A DNA stretch of 64,000 nucleotides from Planctomycetota bacterium (GTDB taxonomy: Bacteria; Planctomycetota; J058; JAJDCQ01): assembly GCA_029260755.1 (NCBI GenBank), contig JAJDCQ010000230.1, forward strand, positions 1-64,000, written 5' to 3'. A program made the translations under genes and the position numbers. Every line of letters starts with the position of its first letter. Within the stretch, counting starts at the first letter, position 1. Shown piece by piece: positions 17,801 to 26,248 of the stretch. The notes below the pieces were generated by a model, which did not search any database, had not been told where the DNA came from, and saw only the letters and a program-made list of their open reading frames with translations.

Positions 17801-18371
17801 CGAGCGCGATGTGATGATCTTCAGTCTCGTCGGCGCCGACGGGATCCCGGCAGGCTCCCAGAGCTTCCTCGCCCAACAGCCGAATCGCTTCAATGTCGCC
17901 GTGAGCCGCGGGCGAGCCCTCCTACACGCCTTTGGCGACAAGCGGTGGGCGGCCCAATGCGGGATCCCCCACATCGCGAAGCTTCTCCGGACATGCGAGG
18001 CTGCCCAGAAGCGCGAGGGCCCCGTGCGCTCCGACTTGATCGGTCCTGTCTGGGAGCCGAGACTGGCAGCGGCGCTGAGAGACGCCGAGCTCCCAATCCA
18101 TCAGCAGTACTACGCCTGCGGACGCTTCCTCGACTTCGCCCTTCTTCGCGAGGGCTTCAAACTGAATGTCGAGGTCGATGGCGAGTGTCACCGAGACAGC
18201 TCGGGCGGCCGACGACTCGACGACGTTTACCGCGATTTGATGCTCGAGGCGGCTGGCTGGACCATCAAGAGGTTCTGGGTCTACCGACTGAGGGACGAGT
18301 TCGACGACTGCGTCAACGAAGTCATCGAGCTGTGGAGGGGAAATGGACCCAGCGACGGAAGTTCCAGTTAG
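14892..18371 (+). CDS. UPF1-like SF1 helicase with C-terminal DUF559-type nuclease (1159 aa)
   Basis: Residues 5-60 form a winged helix. A beta-rich region follows (about 130-270), then an SF1B helicase: Walker A GPPGTGKS at 414-421 and DEAS at 765-768. The C-terminal helicase motifs TADGFQGGERD and NVAVSRGRALL are those of UPF1/Dna2-like enzymes (AAA_11/AAA_12). The last 90 residues carry a Vsr/DUF559-type nuclease core: EVDGE (E1094, D1096), then RD...L...GW and RFW. UPF1-like helicases unwind RNA or DNA 5' to 3'. First gene of a translationally coupled five-gene set; the next gene starts 29 bases inside it. The start is fixed by GGTGAG upstream. Confidence 0.85.
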   Translation: MTPPAQSDRERILRILRDASTPRRLSEIALSLPRVPKHKIAEELRSLQQQGAARRLSRGWVAVDRPGPSAGIELRPASLPRRESGALQTGSEAPPIAETFSSRWSDFRRLCNYYAECVRLEERPSVRSRAEFEGREFISIRSRVSWSALEAGESLLFTVSPDYKRFAAEGRTGKGFPRLFLGGPAHVYVGKDKESGETYRLVSPALVVQVRVRQEGDQLRIEPVSSAEINQGWLQANVRGTDKQRELLARLGFRDDSDPGASVLEADHEEESLPPVRFEDAFAALWECYRDMWVEYASLDRVDTNPALSELKKTGLYNRIILCRQPDLKYGAGLHRELLAIAKEASDKDLDRSALSLLFPHEPPPEAKAPATPSGDQGADESPACRVAEFAPLNAEQRLVCASVLAHRLVVATGPPGTGKSLVVSHVLANAALRGRPVLFASRNHQAIDAVVPRLNALTEPEKLIFYRGRGLGAPSGARAWSQILDDLLARPARGDRGPSLPDLDRLLENRAQEETVVTQILALRDELARIEEQLAAQVRGVSQQIQDALWANPERPSPPELDHCISALEAPTGRAPLRWIRWVMWRLRLRSALAPASSVAERLRDLRERPSAEAGASPVTAAADLASFLADCRQLAVTAETVRAARDLERRISELPNLTTVIQRLGHLREVIQESTQAALASCTQLREDDLAPTERQRFAEVHAALQNASPSQSIAKAPRRLLVAFSKIFPRLIRGRLLWATTNLSVRSVVPRLPACFDRLVVDEASQCDIASVVPLLFRSRGVVVVGDPLQLQHVSTLRPTVDRELRRRFGLLDLPWERFTFRTNSFFRLAASSERNEHSVRLLQHFRCHPEIAGYSNSTFYEGSLIVMTDVDRLRVPRGYRPGCAWTDVSGSVQAARSGCWNPNEVEAVVAELQRLSRSNFTGSIGVVTPFREQANRVRDRVAEALPAKQLEEWGFDSNTADGFQGGERDVMIFSLVGADGIPAGSQSFLAQQPNRFNVAVSRGRALLHAFGDKRWAAQCGIPHIAKLLRTCEAAQKREGPVRSDLIGPVWEPRLAAALRDAELPIHQQYYACGRFLDFALLREGFKLNVEVDGECHRDSSGGRRLDDVYRDLMLEAAGWTIKRFWVYRLRDEFDDCVNEVIELWRGNGPSDGSSS

Positions 18372-19899
18372 CGAGGCCACGGCCGCCTCAGTCTCGATGA
18401 CGGAGTCCACTGGCTCCCGCTCCTCGACTTGGAGGAGCTCGCTTCGACCGAGCGCCCTCGGTCTCGCGGGGCTCTGCCTCCTCGCGCTCGTCACGTTCGG
18501 CCTCCAGGTCGCCGGCGCTCGCGCGCTCCTCTCCGCGAGGAAGGACCTCGCTGAGTGGGAGCTTCGCCGAGAGAACAGCGCGCAAGATCTTGCACTCGCC
18601 CGGGAGCGAGCCCAGGAGCTCGCGGTGCTCGAGGGCAAGACCGAGCTCGCCACGAGCGCCCTTGCGACAATCAACGTTCAGGTAGAAGCCGCGCGCACGT
18701 CCCTCGAAGGCCTTCGATCGCAGGCCGACGACGCAGTCAGCGAGGGCGCGAAGGCCGAGCAGGTCCGGCTGGCCGCCGAGGAGCGACTCGCTGGAGCAAC
18801 GGCCGCTGAGGCGAAGGCGCGCAAGCGACTCGCCGATCTCGAAGAGCAGATCCGGACGCTCGAGAGCGATGAAGAGTCACTCGCCGCCGAGAGGGCGGTT
18901 CTCGCCAACGAAGTCGCAAGACTCAGAAAGAGTCGGGACGACCGTCTGAAACTCGAAGCGGAGCTAGAGACAGCCCAAGCGAGCCTCACGGACCTTCGCA
19001 CGAAAGCGGACTCGGCTGCCCGCGAGCGGACAAACGCAGAGCATCGCACCGCGGACCTCGGGAAGGACGAAACCAAGGCGCGCGCGACCGTGAAGACGCT
19101 CACCGAGGAGGTCCGAAACCTCACGAGACGTCGGGACGAGCTGACCGAGGCGGCCAAAACGCTCGCGAATGAAGTCGCCCTCCTCGAAGGTGCCCGCGAA
19201 GACCGTCAGCAACTCGAGAAACTGACTCAGTCTGCACGAGACGCGCTTCGGGCCGAGCGTGACCTTCTGGAGGGAGTCCGAAAGCAGCATGACGCGGCCG
19301 AGATCGCTCTGGAGAAGGCCCATCAGGAGCTCGCGGTGCTGGAGCGTGCGGAGGGGAAGCTCGAGGCCGTCATCCGGAAACGCGCCGAGGCCGAGAAGGG
19401 AGTCACGGAGGCTCGCGCGACCCTCGGGTCTCTTGAAGATCAGATCGATGACGCGCAGGCGCACCTCGATAGGCTGCATCAGGACAGGCAAGCCAGCATT
19501 CAAGCCAGCGTTGGCGAGATCAGCGGTGCCCGCACCCAACTTCAAGAGATCGCGGCTCGACGAAAGGAAGCGGAAGCGGTGGTCCGCTCGATCGCCGCTA
19601 GAATTCAGGACCTAAAGGCCACTGAAGCGCGGATGGAGGAGACCGAACGCTCGACCAACTCTAGACTCGAGGAACTGGCGGTCCAACACGCCACGGCCCA
19701 GCAGCGGGTCGACGAGCTGCGGAAGACGAAGACCTATCTCGAGGGTGAGGTTCGGAGGCTCGAGGGCGTTCGAGAGACTCAGATCAAGGTCCCTGAATGG
19801 CTTGGCGCGCTCGACAAGCGACTCTCCGAGCTCGAACGTGCGGTCCGCGCGGTCGAGAAGGCCTCTCCCGGGAACTCACCCGGTGAGGGAGGCCAGTAG
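18343..19899 (+). CDS. Membrane-anchored coiled-coil protein (518 aa)
   Basis: A cytoplasmic leader of about 36 residues is followed by one transmembrane helix (about 37-59), then about 450 residues of nearly unbroken coiled coil dominated by Ala, Glu, Arg and Leu heptads. No enzymatic domain is visible. It starts inside the helicase gene and its stop shares a base with the GTG of the AAA+ gene, so stoichiometry with the neighbours is probably controlled. Likely role: a membrane-tethered scaffold or sensor rod pairing with the equally built N-terminus of the next protein. Coiled-coil similarity searches will give many false hits, so homology alone cannot name it. Confidence 0.75.
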   Translation: MDPATEVPVSEATAASVSMTESTGSRSSTWRSSLRPSALGLAGLCLLALVTFGLQVAGARALLSARKDLAEWELRRENSAQDLALARERAQELAVLEGKTELATSALATINVQVEAARTSLEGLRSQADDAVSEGAKAEQVRLAAEERLAGATAAEAKARKRLADLEEQIRTLESDEESLAAERAVLANEVARLRKSRDDRLKLEAELETAQASLTDLRTKADSAARERTNAEHRTADLGKDETKARATVKTLTEEVRNLTRRRDELTEAAKTLANEVALLEGAREDRQQLEKLTQSARDALRAERDLLEGVRKQHDAAEIALEKAHQELAVLERAEGKLEAVIRKRAEAEKGVTEARATLGSLEDQIDDAQAHLDRLHQDRQASIQASVGEISGARTQLQEIAARRKEAEAVVRSIAARIQDLKATEARMEETERSTNSRLEELAVQHATAQQRVDELRKTKTYLEGEVRRLEGVRETQIKVPEWLGALDKRLSELERAVRAVEKASPGNSPGEGGQ

Positions 19900-21932
19900 T
19901 GTCATTCGAAACGCTGTTCTTTCTCTACCTGCTGTCGATCCCGGTCACCGGGCTCTGTCTCATCGCCGCCATCTGGGCGCGGGCGCACTACCGCCGGCGG
20001 GCGATCGAGTACGCTGACCTGAGCTCACGGCTTCCCGAAGCATGTCGTTACGAGGACCTTCGCAGCCGCGTGATCGACGAGGAGGCTCGCTACGAGGAGG
20101 TCCGCTCGGAACGCGCGGAGGCGGAGCGAATAGTCGAGGAAGCTGAGCGCCAGCGGCAGTGGCTTGAGGAAAACCGCGACCAGCTTCTGGCTCTCGAAGC
20201 CGAGCGGCGTGAGCAAGAGCAGATCCGCGCGGAGCTCGCGTCCCAACAAGAGGAGTTGGCGAGGCTCACTTCGGACAGGGACTCGGCACGGGACCACGCC
20301 GAGAGGCTTCGATTCGAGGCCGAGCGCCTCGAGCACCGCCACAAGCAGCTCGAGGACGAGGTGACCGATTTGATCCAGCGTCGTGACACGGCGCAGGCTG
20401 AGACACAGAAGCTACTCAGCCAGCTCACCGAGCTCCAGAAACAGGAGGCCAAGCTAGAAACCCGATCGACCAAGCTATCCGAGGAGGTCGCAAGGCTCTC
20501 CGAAGAGCTCAAGCGGCTCGAGGCGTCGCAGAAGAAGCTCTGGGAGCAGGAATCTGAGCAGGCATCACGCCTGACCGCAGCGCGCGAGGAGCATGCTAGC
20601 TTGAGGCAGAAGTGCAAGGGCCTCGAGTCCAGTCGCGAGCAACTCGAGCAGACCATCGACTTCCTTCGCAAGGAACATCGCCAGAGAGATCCCGGCGCGC
20701 ACCAAGAAGGCATCGATCTCTTCACTCCGAGCCTTCACGCAGACGCATTCGAGAAGGCGATGCGAAAGCCCGACGAGCTCGAGTGCCTCGCGAACGTCCG
20801 TCGCTACCTCGAGGCTCGAGGGCTTCGGTTCCACGAGCGGGTCGTCAACGCCCTCCACACGGCGTTCAAGATCGGGCTCGAGTCGCCGCTTACGGTTCTC
20901 GCTGGGATCAGCGGCACCGGCAAGAGTCTGCTTCCTCGCTGCTACGCGGAAGCCATGGGACTGCACTTCATGAACGTGGCCGTGCAGCCGCGCTGGGACG
21001 GGCCACAAGATCTCCTCGGCTTCTACAACTACATGGAGCGCCGGTTCGTTCCGACCGAGCTCTCCCGCGGACTCCTTCAGATGGACGCGTTCTTCCCGCA
21101 AGAGTGGGATGCCCCCGACGCGTTCGTATCACTTAGCGACCGGATGGTGCTGGTCCTCCTCGACGAGATGAACCTCGCTCGAGTGGAATACTATTTCAGC
21201 GAGTTTCTGAGCCGACTCGAGCTTCGCCGAGACATCGACGCCGGGCGCGCCGAAGACCGATCCCGGTCATCCGTGACGCTCGAGCGGGCCACGGCCGAAG
21301 GCGTCGACGTCCCGCTCTTCGTCGGCCAGAACGTCCTGTTCGTTGGAACGATGAACGAGGATGAATCCACCCAGTCCCTTTCGGACAAGGTCGTCGACCG
21401 CGCGACCTCGCTTCGATTCGGCCCGCCGCCACGACTGCGAGCGGAGGAGGACGAGGGACACGAGACCTCCTCCGCCAAGCCCGAAGCCCTTAGGGCGAAC
21501 CGCTTCCTCCCATTCACCGCCTGGAAGTCCTGGCTGAGCGAGCGGCAACTCGATCCCGCTGCGACCAGCGAGGTCGATCGCTACGTTGATGCGTTCAACG
21601 ATGTCCTCTCGACGATCGGACGCCCCTTCGGCTACCGAACCCGCAACGCGATCCACGCCTACGTCCAGCAGTACCCACGGCAGGGTGAGGACGGCCTTCG
21701 TTGGGCACTCGCCGACCAGATCGAGCAGAGGCTCCTCCCCAAGCTCCGCGGCCTCGACCCAGCCGAGCTCGTCGCGGAGAACGCGATCAGGCGCGCTGGA
21801 CAGCTGGCCCAGGAGCTGGGAGACGACGCGCTCAGCCAGACGATCGAGGCGGGGCTCAGGTCCGAGTTCGACAGCTACTTCACCTGGCTCGGAGTTGAGC
21901 GCGTTCCCGACGACGTCGAGACCGTCGCATGA
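19899..21932 (+). CDS. Membrane-anchored coiled-coil McrB-type AAA+ protein (677 aa)
   Basis: One transmembrane helix at residues 5-26 is followed by a long coiled coil (about 45-260) and a MoxR/McrB-branch AAA+ domain. Motifs: Walker A GISGTGKS (336-343), Walker B LVLLDEMN (D422), and the McrB-type signature GTMNED (M485) with LSDKVVDRA. McrB proteins are GTPases that drive the McrC nuclease, and the DUF2357 gene follows as its partner. The start is GTG sharing a base with the previous stop; the downstream gene overlaps as ATGA. Tethering a McrB motor to the membrane through a coiled coil is unlike classical McrB and fits the coiled-coil branch of McrBC-type systems (CoCoNuT). Confidence 0.8.
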   Translation: MSFETLFFLYLLSIPVTGLCLIAAIWARAHYRRRAIEYADLSSRLPEACRYEDLRSRVIDEEARYEEVRSERAEAERIVEEAERQRQWLEENRDQLLALEAERREQEQIRAELASQQEELARLTSDRDSARDHAERLRFEAERLEHRHKQLEDEVTDLIQRRDTAQAETQKLLSQLTELQKQEAKLETRSTKLSEEVARLSEELKRLEASQKKLWEQESEQASRLTAAREEHASLRQKCKGLESSREQLEQTIDFLRKEHRQRDPGAHQEGIDLFTPSLHADAFEKAMRKPDELECLANVRRYLEARGLRFHERVVNALHTAFKIGLESPLTVLAGISGTGKSLLPRCYAEAMGLHFMNVAVQPRWDGPQDLLGFYNYMERRFVPTELSRGLLQMDAFFPQEWDAPDAFVSLSDRMVLVLLDEMNLARVEYYFSEFLSRLELRRDIDAGRAEDRSRSSVTLERATAEGVDVPLFVGQNVLFVGTMNEDESTQSLSDKVVDRATSLRFGPPPRLRAEEDEGHETSSAKPEALRANRFLPFTAWKSWLSERQLDPAATSEVDRYVDAFNDVLSTIGRPFGYRTRNAIHAYVQQYPRQGEDGLRWALADQIEQRLLPKLRGLDPAELVAENAIRRAGQLAQELGDDALSQTIEAGLRSEFDSYFTWLGVERVPDDVETVA

Positions 21933-23566
21933 CGTTGCCCGACGGGTGCTTCCTCTGCGGCGCGCCGTGGGAGGGGAAGGTAGGCACCACGAATCCCTCG
22001 TCAGGCCGCCTCTGGATCAGAACGCCGGCGGACGTGCGCCGGGTCGTCTCGACACCGCCAGGGCAGGACCTCCCTCTGGTGATGCGAACGGACCGACACA
22101 TCCTCTTCGAGATTCCGAGTGCGTTCGTAAGATCCGACTCCGCGGACGACACGGAAACCGTGAGACTGCGGCTCACGATGACCGACGGAACGCAACGAGA
22201 AGCGTCAATCCGCCGCACCACCGCCCTTCGCTGGAGAAGGCTCGGGAAAGACGACGACACCGAGCCTGATTCAGCGCCCAAGGCGAGCGACGCGAGCGAC
22301 GAAGCGCTCTGCTTGGTTGATCGACACGTCGCCGCGATGGCGGCCACCTACGACACGCCGACCGAGACCGGCTCCCGGTGGACCGGAATCGCGGAAGGCC
22401 TTGCCGTCCGGCCGTGGGCGAGCCTTCGGGATATCTACTGTTCCCTCGGGTCGCGGGACGACGCGACGCTCGCCCTCATCGTCCGGATTGCCGAGCGCGC
22501 CCAAGGCCTCATCGATGACGTCTGTCGAAGGCCGCGGCGAATCCTCCGTCGAAAGCGCCAGCTCGAGCGAATCGACCGGGTCCAGGGCATCGACGACTCC
22601 TGCCTTCGCTGGCTCGTTCGGCGCCCCGGAAGCTCGGTCGCAGAGAAGGCGGGCCCTCGCCAGAAGGTCCTCGCAGTCGTCCGAGACGAGTCGGTCGACA
22701 CCCACGAGAACCGAGTCGTGCGGGACTTCCTCCGGCTCGTAGGTCGCGCGAGCGACGCATACCTCTTCGAGAATCGACTTCGGAAGAACGCTGAACGCGT
22801 TCGGCTGGTTCGTCGGTTCCGCCGACGTGTGCGCCGGCTCCTCGCGACCAGTGAGATCGGTCAGGTCTCGAGCTTGGTCGGCTCGCCGCGCCCAAACTAC
22901 GTCCTCCTCCATGACGATCGCTACCGGCGTCTCTGGCATTGGTATGAGCTCCTCCGCCGCCAGCAACGAGAGCAGGACGAGGCGTGGCGCTGGCGCGAAC
23001 GAACCTGGTCGGAGATCGCGAACATCTCGGTTTGCGTGGCGCTCGATGCCCTCGAGAGGGCTCACGGGCTCGCGAGTCACGGGCTTGGGTCCGAAGTCCT
23101 CATTCGATCCGAACATGCCGCCGGACACTATCTCGACACACGCTCCGACTTCGGGCCCTGGGCCCTCAGATCCCAAGGGGCTGCTCGCTGGACCTTCTTC
23201 GTCTCGCAGGCTCAGCTGGCCGCCGCGCGAGTGCCGCTCGAGCTGCCCCAGGACATCATCGAGCTCGCTCCCGACGGGCTCGTCGTCGTTCAACGTCCCG
23301 GACGTCCTGTGTTTTGCGCCATCTGGGCGCGTTTCCTTCGTCCCCATGACTTCAGAGAAACGGTGGCGAGTCTCGACGATTCCCTCGCGCGCCGGGCCAC
23401 TCGCATCCTCGCGGGTCTCGTCTTGGTGCCCCAACTCGAAGCTCCCCGAGACGCCGCCCATCAGGGACCGATCCGAGCTGGTCTGGCTACAGGCTTGATC
23501 ACCTCGCCGAACGTCGTGGAGGCCGCCTCCTCCCTCACGGAGGCACTTGGAGTCGCGCTCACGTGA
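21929..23566 (+). CDS. DUF2357 (McrC-like) protein with degenerate nuclease core (545 aa)
   Basis: The DUF2357 hallmark is the ESVDTHENR segment at 254-262, followed by helical stretches with many Arg. DUF2357 proteins are McrC homologues that normally end in a PD-(D/E)XK nuclease. Here the corresponding place reads APDGLVVV (D449) and then AIWARF (464-469), where an active enzyme would show a D/E-x-K triad; the second acid and the Lys are missing. The protein is therefore probably an inactive adaptor linking the AAA+ motor to something else, perhaps the nuclease carried by the helicase. Both ends overlap neighbouring genes by four bases. Confidence 0.7.
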   Translation: MTLPDGCFLCGAPWEGKVGTTNPSSGRLWIRTPADVRRVVSTPPGQDLPLVMRTDRHILFEIPSAFVRSDSADDTETVRLRLTMTDGTQREASIRRTTALRWRRLGKDDDTEPDSAPKASDASDEALCLVDRHVAAMAATYDTPTETGSRWTGIAEGLAVRPWASLRDIYCSLGSRDDATLALIVRIAERAQGLIDDVCRRPRRILRRKRQLERIDRVQGIDDSCLRWLVRRPGSSVAEKAGPRQKVLAVVRDESVDTHENRVVRDFLRLVGRASDAYLFENRLRKNAERVRLVRRFRRRVRRLLATSEIGQVSSLVGSPRPNYVLLHDDRYRRLWHWYELLRRQQREQDEAWRWRERTWSEIANISVCVALDALERAHGLASHGLGSEVLIRSEHAAGHYLDTRSDFGPWALRSQGAARWTFFVSQAQLAAARVPLELPQDIIELAPDGLVVVQRPGRPVFCAIWARFLRPHDFRETVASLDDSLARRATRILAGLVLVPQLEAPRDAAHQGPIRAGLATGLITSPNVVEAASSLTEALGVALT

Positions 23567-26196
23567 TCACGGCGACCGAAAGGCGCTCACCAGGATTCGG
23601 GCTCTCGCTCGACCCGGCCAGGATCTGTCTCGTCGGTGACAGTGGCTTGGACGACGCTCGCACCCACGGCGCGCCACCGGCAATCATCCTCCCCAGCCTC
23701 CGTCGCGAGCCGGCGAGATTGGACGGGCTCCACGGACGGACGACCGCGCGTGGGACGGGCCTACCCTGGCCTCCTCGAGCGGCCGTCGGCGACCAGCGTG
23801 GGAGCCTTCGGTTTCCCCTCGGGTTCGCCTGGCCCCTGTTTCTCCACGGCGGCGACGCGCGTTGGACTGCGACGGACGGGGACCATCCAGACGACCCGAA
23901 GCACCTCTCGGCCGCCGAGGCTCTCTCCGTGGCGGCGACGGCGACCCTCTCTGCCGCGAGCGCATCGAGCACGATCCCTGCAGCACTCGTCATCCCGAAT
24001 GCTCTAAGGGAGCAGCAGCAAGACCAGCTCCTCAGCGCGCTCGGCCAACGCGGCGCAGGTCGGATCCAGCTCCTCTGGCGCCCGGTCGCGGGAGCACTGG
24101 CCTGGTGCGCTCGCGAAGACGAGCGCCGCGGCGCCGCAGCGGACCAGCCGGAAGGCAGCCTCGGTCACGTGCTCGTTCTTCACTGCGGGCTGGATGGCCT
24201 CGAGGCGACGGTCCTCGAGATCGTCGCGCAACGAGCCCAGGGTCGAGTCATCACGCTTCCGGCTCGCCCGCGGCCGACGAGCCAACCGGAGACTGTGTTC
24301 GGGCTCGCGTTGGCCCACGAACTCACCGAGCGGTGTTTCGGCGAATCCCGCCAGCTCTCCCCAAAAGCCGTCTGGCGGCTCCTGTGGTGCTCCAGCTGGC
24401 TTCAGGCGCTCTGCGGGCTAGCATCGAGCACGCAAGAGGATCGGAACGGTTGGTCGGACCGACTCAGGCTCGAAGCCGAGCTCGCGGGAGTCGGCCTGCC
24501 GAAGCGCCATCAGGTCGAGTCCATCGTCGCGCGGGTCCTCGACGACCTCGTGGTCTCAGCGCGCGGCGGCGACCTTCGGATACCACGCTCGCTCCGCTGG
24601 ACGAGTGAGCAATGCGTGCAGCGTTCGGAGCGCCGGGCCGCGCCAAAGTCGATCGGCTCGTGGATCGCCCACTGCCGCGAGCGGCTCCCACGCAGGAATC
24701 TCAGCGGCGTGATCGTCACCGGCGCCTTCGCCAGCATCCGCGCGAAAGGCGAAGCACTCGGTCAGTACCTCGCTGCCCGCCTCGCCGGTCCTCAGACCCC
24801 GATTCTCCTCACCCAGAGTCCACTCGAGCGCGACCTGCTCGCCCAGGGCGCAGGCGAGCACATCCGCCGCCTCACGGCCGGACTGCCGACGTATCTCGAT
24901 ACACTTCCACGTGTCGATGTCCTGATCAGCCGGCGCGGCGAACCGGAGTGGCTCCCACTCCTTCAGGAGGAAGACAAGTACGTAGAGGGGGGCCGCCCAT
25001 GGCGCCGCAATCCCGATCTCGAGGGCCCAAGGATCGCACGCGGCCGCGACGAGCTAGTCCTGGACCTGGCGATGGACGAGTCGCCCACCGCTCGTGAGGT
25101 CACGACAACGTTCTCCCAGCCAACAACCCAACCTGAGGCCATTCGCCTTCGAGTGAGTCTCCTCCCCGCGAACGGAAGTGCTCGGGTCGAGGTCATCCCA
25201 ACGAGGCCCGGCGCCCTCGGACGACGCCGGGTCCTAGTGGACTGGGGACGAATGCGGGACCTGGGCCAAACGCCTCAGGAAGTCCTGCGGAGCTTCCCGA
25301 GAGCATTCCCTCCGCTCAATCCACGAGACTCCAGTCCCTATCGCTGGACGATTCTGCGAGAGCGCCTCCGCGCCGCCCGGGGCGCGATCGCCTCCTCTCC
25401 TCGCGGTCGCGAGACACGGCGGGCTCTCGAGCGGGTTCGCGAAGCCGCGCGAGAGGCCGACTCGGAGGCCCGGCAGCGGAGCCAGCTTCTGACCGCCGTC
25501 GCTTCGGACGGAGTCCCCCCGGGCGCCCGAGAGCCCCTCGACGCGTTCTACGCACTCGCAAAGCGCATCATGAACGAACTCCCGGAGAACACGGACGAGT
25601 TCAAGCACCTCGTCGCCAGCTGCGGCTACTGCAGCGCCGACTTCGACGAATTCCTTGAGTTGCTTCGATCGCGCATCCAGCGCGGGCGTCACGACCGAGA
25701 AACGATGATCGCCGCAGGAAACTGCTTCCGAACCCCCGAGGACTCCAAGAGGCTCGTCGAAGCAAGCGTGGCCGTACTGAGCGGACCGCCCACCGGGATC
25801 AACGAAACACTCAAGGCGCTCGGAAGGCTCCTTCGCTACCGAGCTGATGCCCTCAAGCTCGTTACATCAAGGGACTGCGAGCGTCTCGCTCGATCACTCG
25901 CCGACGTCATTGAACGACAGCTGGACAAGGGCAAGGGAGCGTACATTTTCCGCAACGCGTGCCTGTGTGTCCTGTTCCTCCTCCGGCGACGGCGCTACAG
26001 CGACGGCGGTTCTTTCATGGCGCCCGACTCCCCTCTTGCCGTGAGGATCAAGGGGCTCTTCGAGAGGGCACGCGACGCCGCAAGAGCAAGAACATTGGAG
26101 CTGCTCGGCGGCGTGGTGAACCAAGCTGCCGTCTTCCAGATGCTCATCGACTACGTGGACCGCCGCGGCCGCGGCCTCCCGGAGATCCCCGAGTAG
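23563..26196 (+). CDS. Degenerate Hsp70/actin-fold protein (877 aa)
   Basis: The order of elements follows the Hsp70 ATPase domain. A segment of the pattern VIPNALREQQQ followed by LLWRPVAGALAW matches the Hsp70 stretch ending in NEP-x-AALAY. A LVLHCGLDGLEATVLEI strand stands where Hsp70 has DLGGGT-x-D, and VIVTGAFASIRAKGEAL stands at the adenosine loop. Key Asp and Gly residues of the phosphate loops are altered, so ATP hydrolysis is doubtful. A substrate-binding-like beta region and a long helical C-terminus follow. The GTG start overlaps the previous stop. Probably a chaperone-like sensor or adaptor of the five-gene system. Confidence is moderate because homology is remote. Confidence 0.6.
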   Translation: MITATERRSPGFGLSLDPARICLVGDSGLDDARTHGAPPAIILPSLRREPARLDGLHGRTTARGTGLPWPPRAAVGDQRGSLRFPLGFAWPLFLHGGDARWTATDGDHPDDPKHLSAAEALSVAATATLSAASASSTIPAALVIPNALREQQQDQLLSALGQRGAGRIQLLWRPVAGALAWCAREDERRGAAADQPEGSLGHVLVLHCGLDGLEATVLEIVAQRAQGRVITLPARPRPTSQPETVFGLALAHELTERCFGESRQLSPKAVWRLLWCSSWLQALCGLASSTQEDRNGWSDRLRLEAELAGVGLPKRHQVESIVARVLDDLVVSARGGDLRIPRSLRWTSEQCVQRSERRAAPKSIGSWIAHCRERLPRRNLSGVIVTGAFASIRAKGEALGQYLAARLAGPQTPILLTQSPLERDLLAQGAGEHIRRLTAGLPTYLDTLPRVDVLISRRGEPEWLPLLQEEDKYVEGGRPWRRNPDLEGPRIARGRDELVLDLAMDESPTAREVTTTFSQPTTQPEAIRLRVSLLPANGSARVEVIPTRPGALGRRRVLVDWGRMRDLGQTPQEVLRSFPRAFPPLNPRDSSPYRWTILRERLRAARGAIASSPRGRETRRALERVREAAREADSEARQRSQLLTAVASDGVPPGAREPLDAFYALAKRIMNELPENTDEFKHLVASCGYCSADFDEFLELLRSRIQRGRHDRETMIAAGNCFRTPEDSKRLVEASVAVLSGPPTGINETLKALGRLLRYRADALKLVTSRDCERLARSLADVIERQLDKGKGAYIFRNACLCVLFLLRRRRYSDGGSFMAPDSPLAVRIKGLFERARDAARARTLELLGGVVNQAAVFQMLIDYVDRRGRGLPEIPE

Positions 26197-26248
26197 TCCT
26201 TCAACGACGGGAACGCCATCCACCACCGCATGATTCTGGAGAACGACG

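Noticed and set aside
14892..26196. Zorya system, because of the TM-coiled-coil protein and helicase
   Set aside because: ZorA and ZorB have MotA/MotB-like domains with several TM helices. Here each coiled-coil protein has a single TM helix and a McrB/DUF2357 pair is present.
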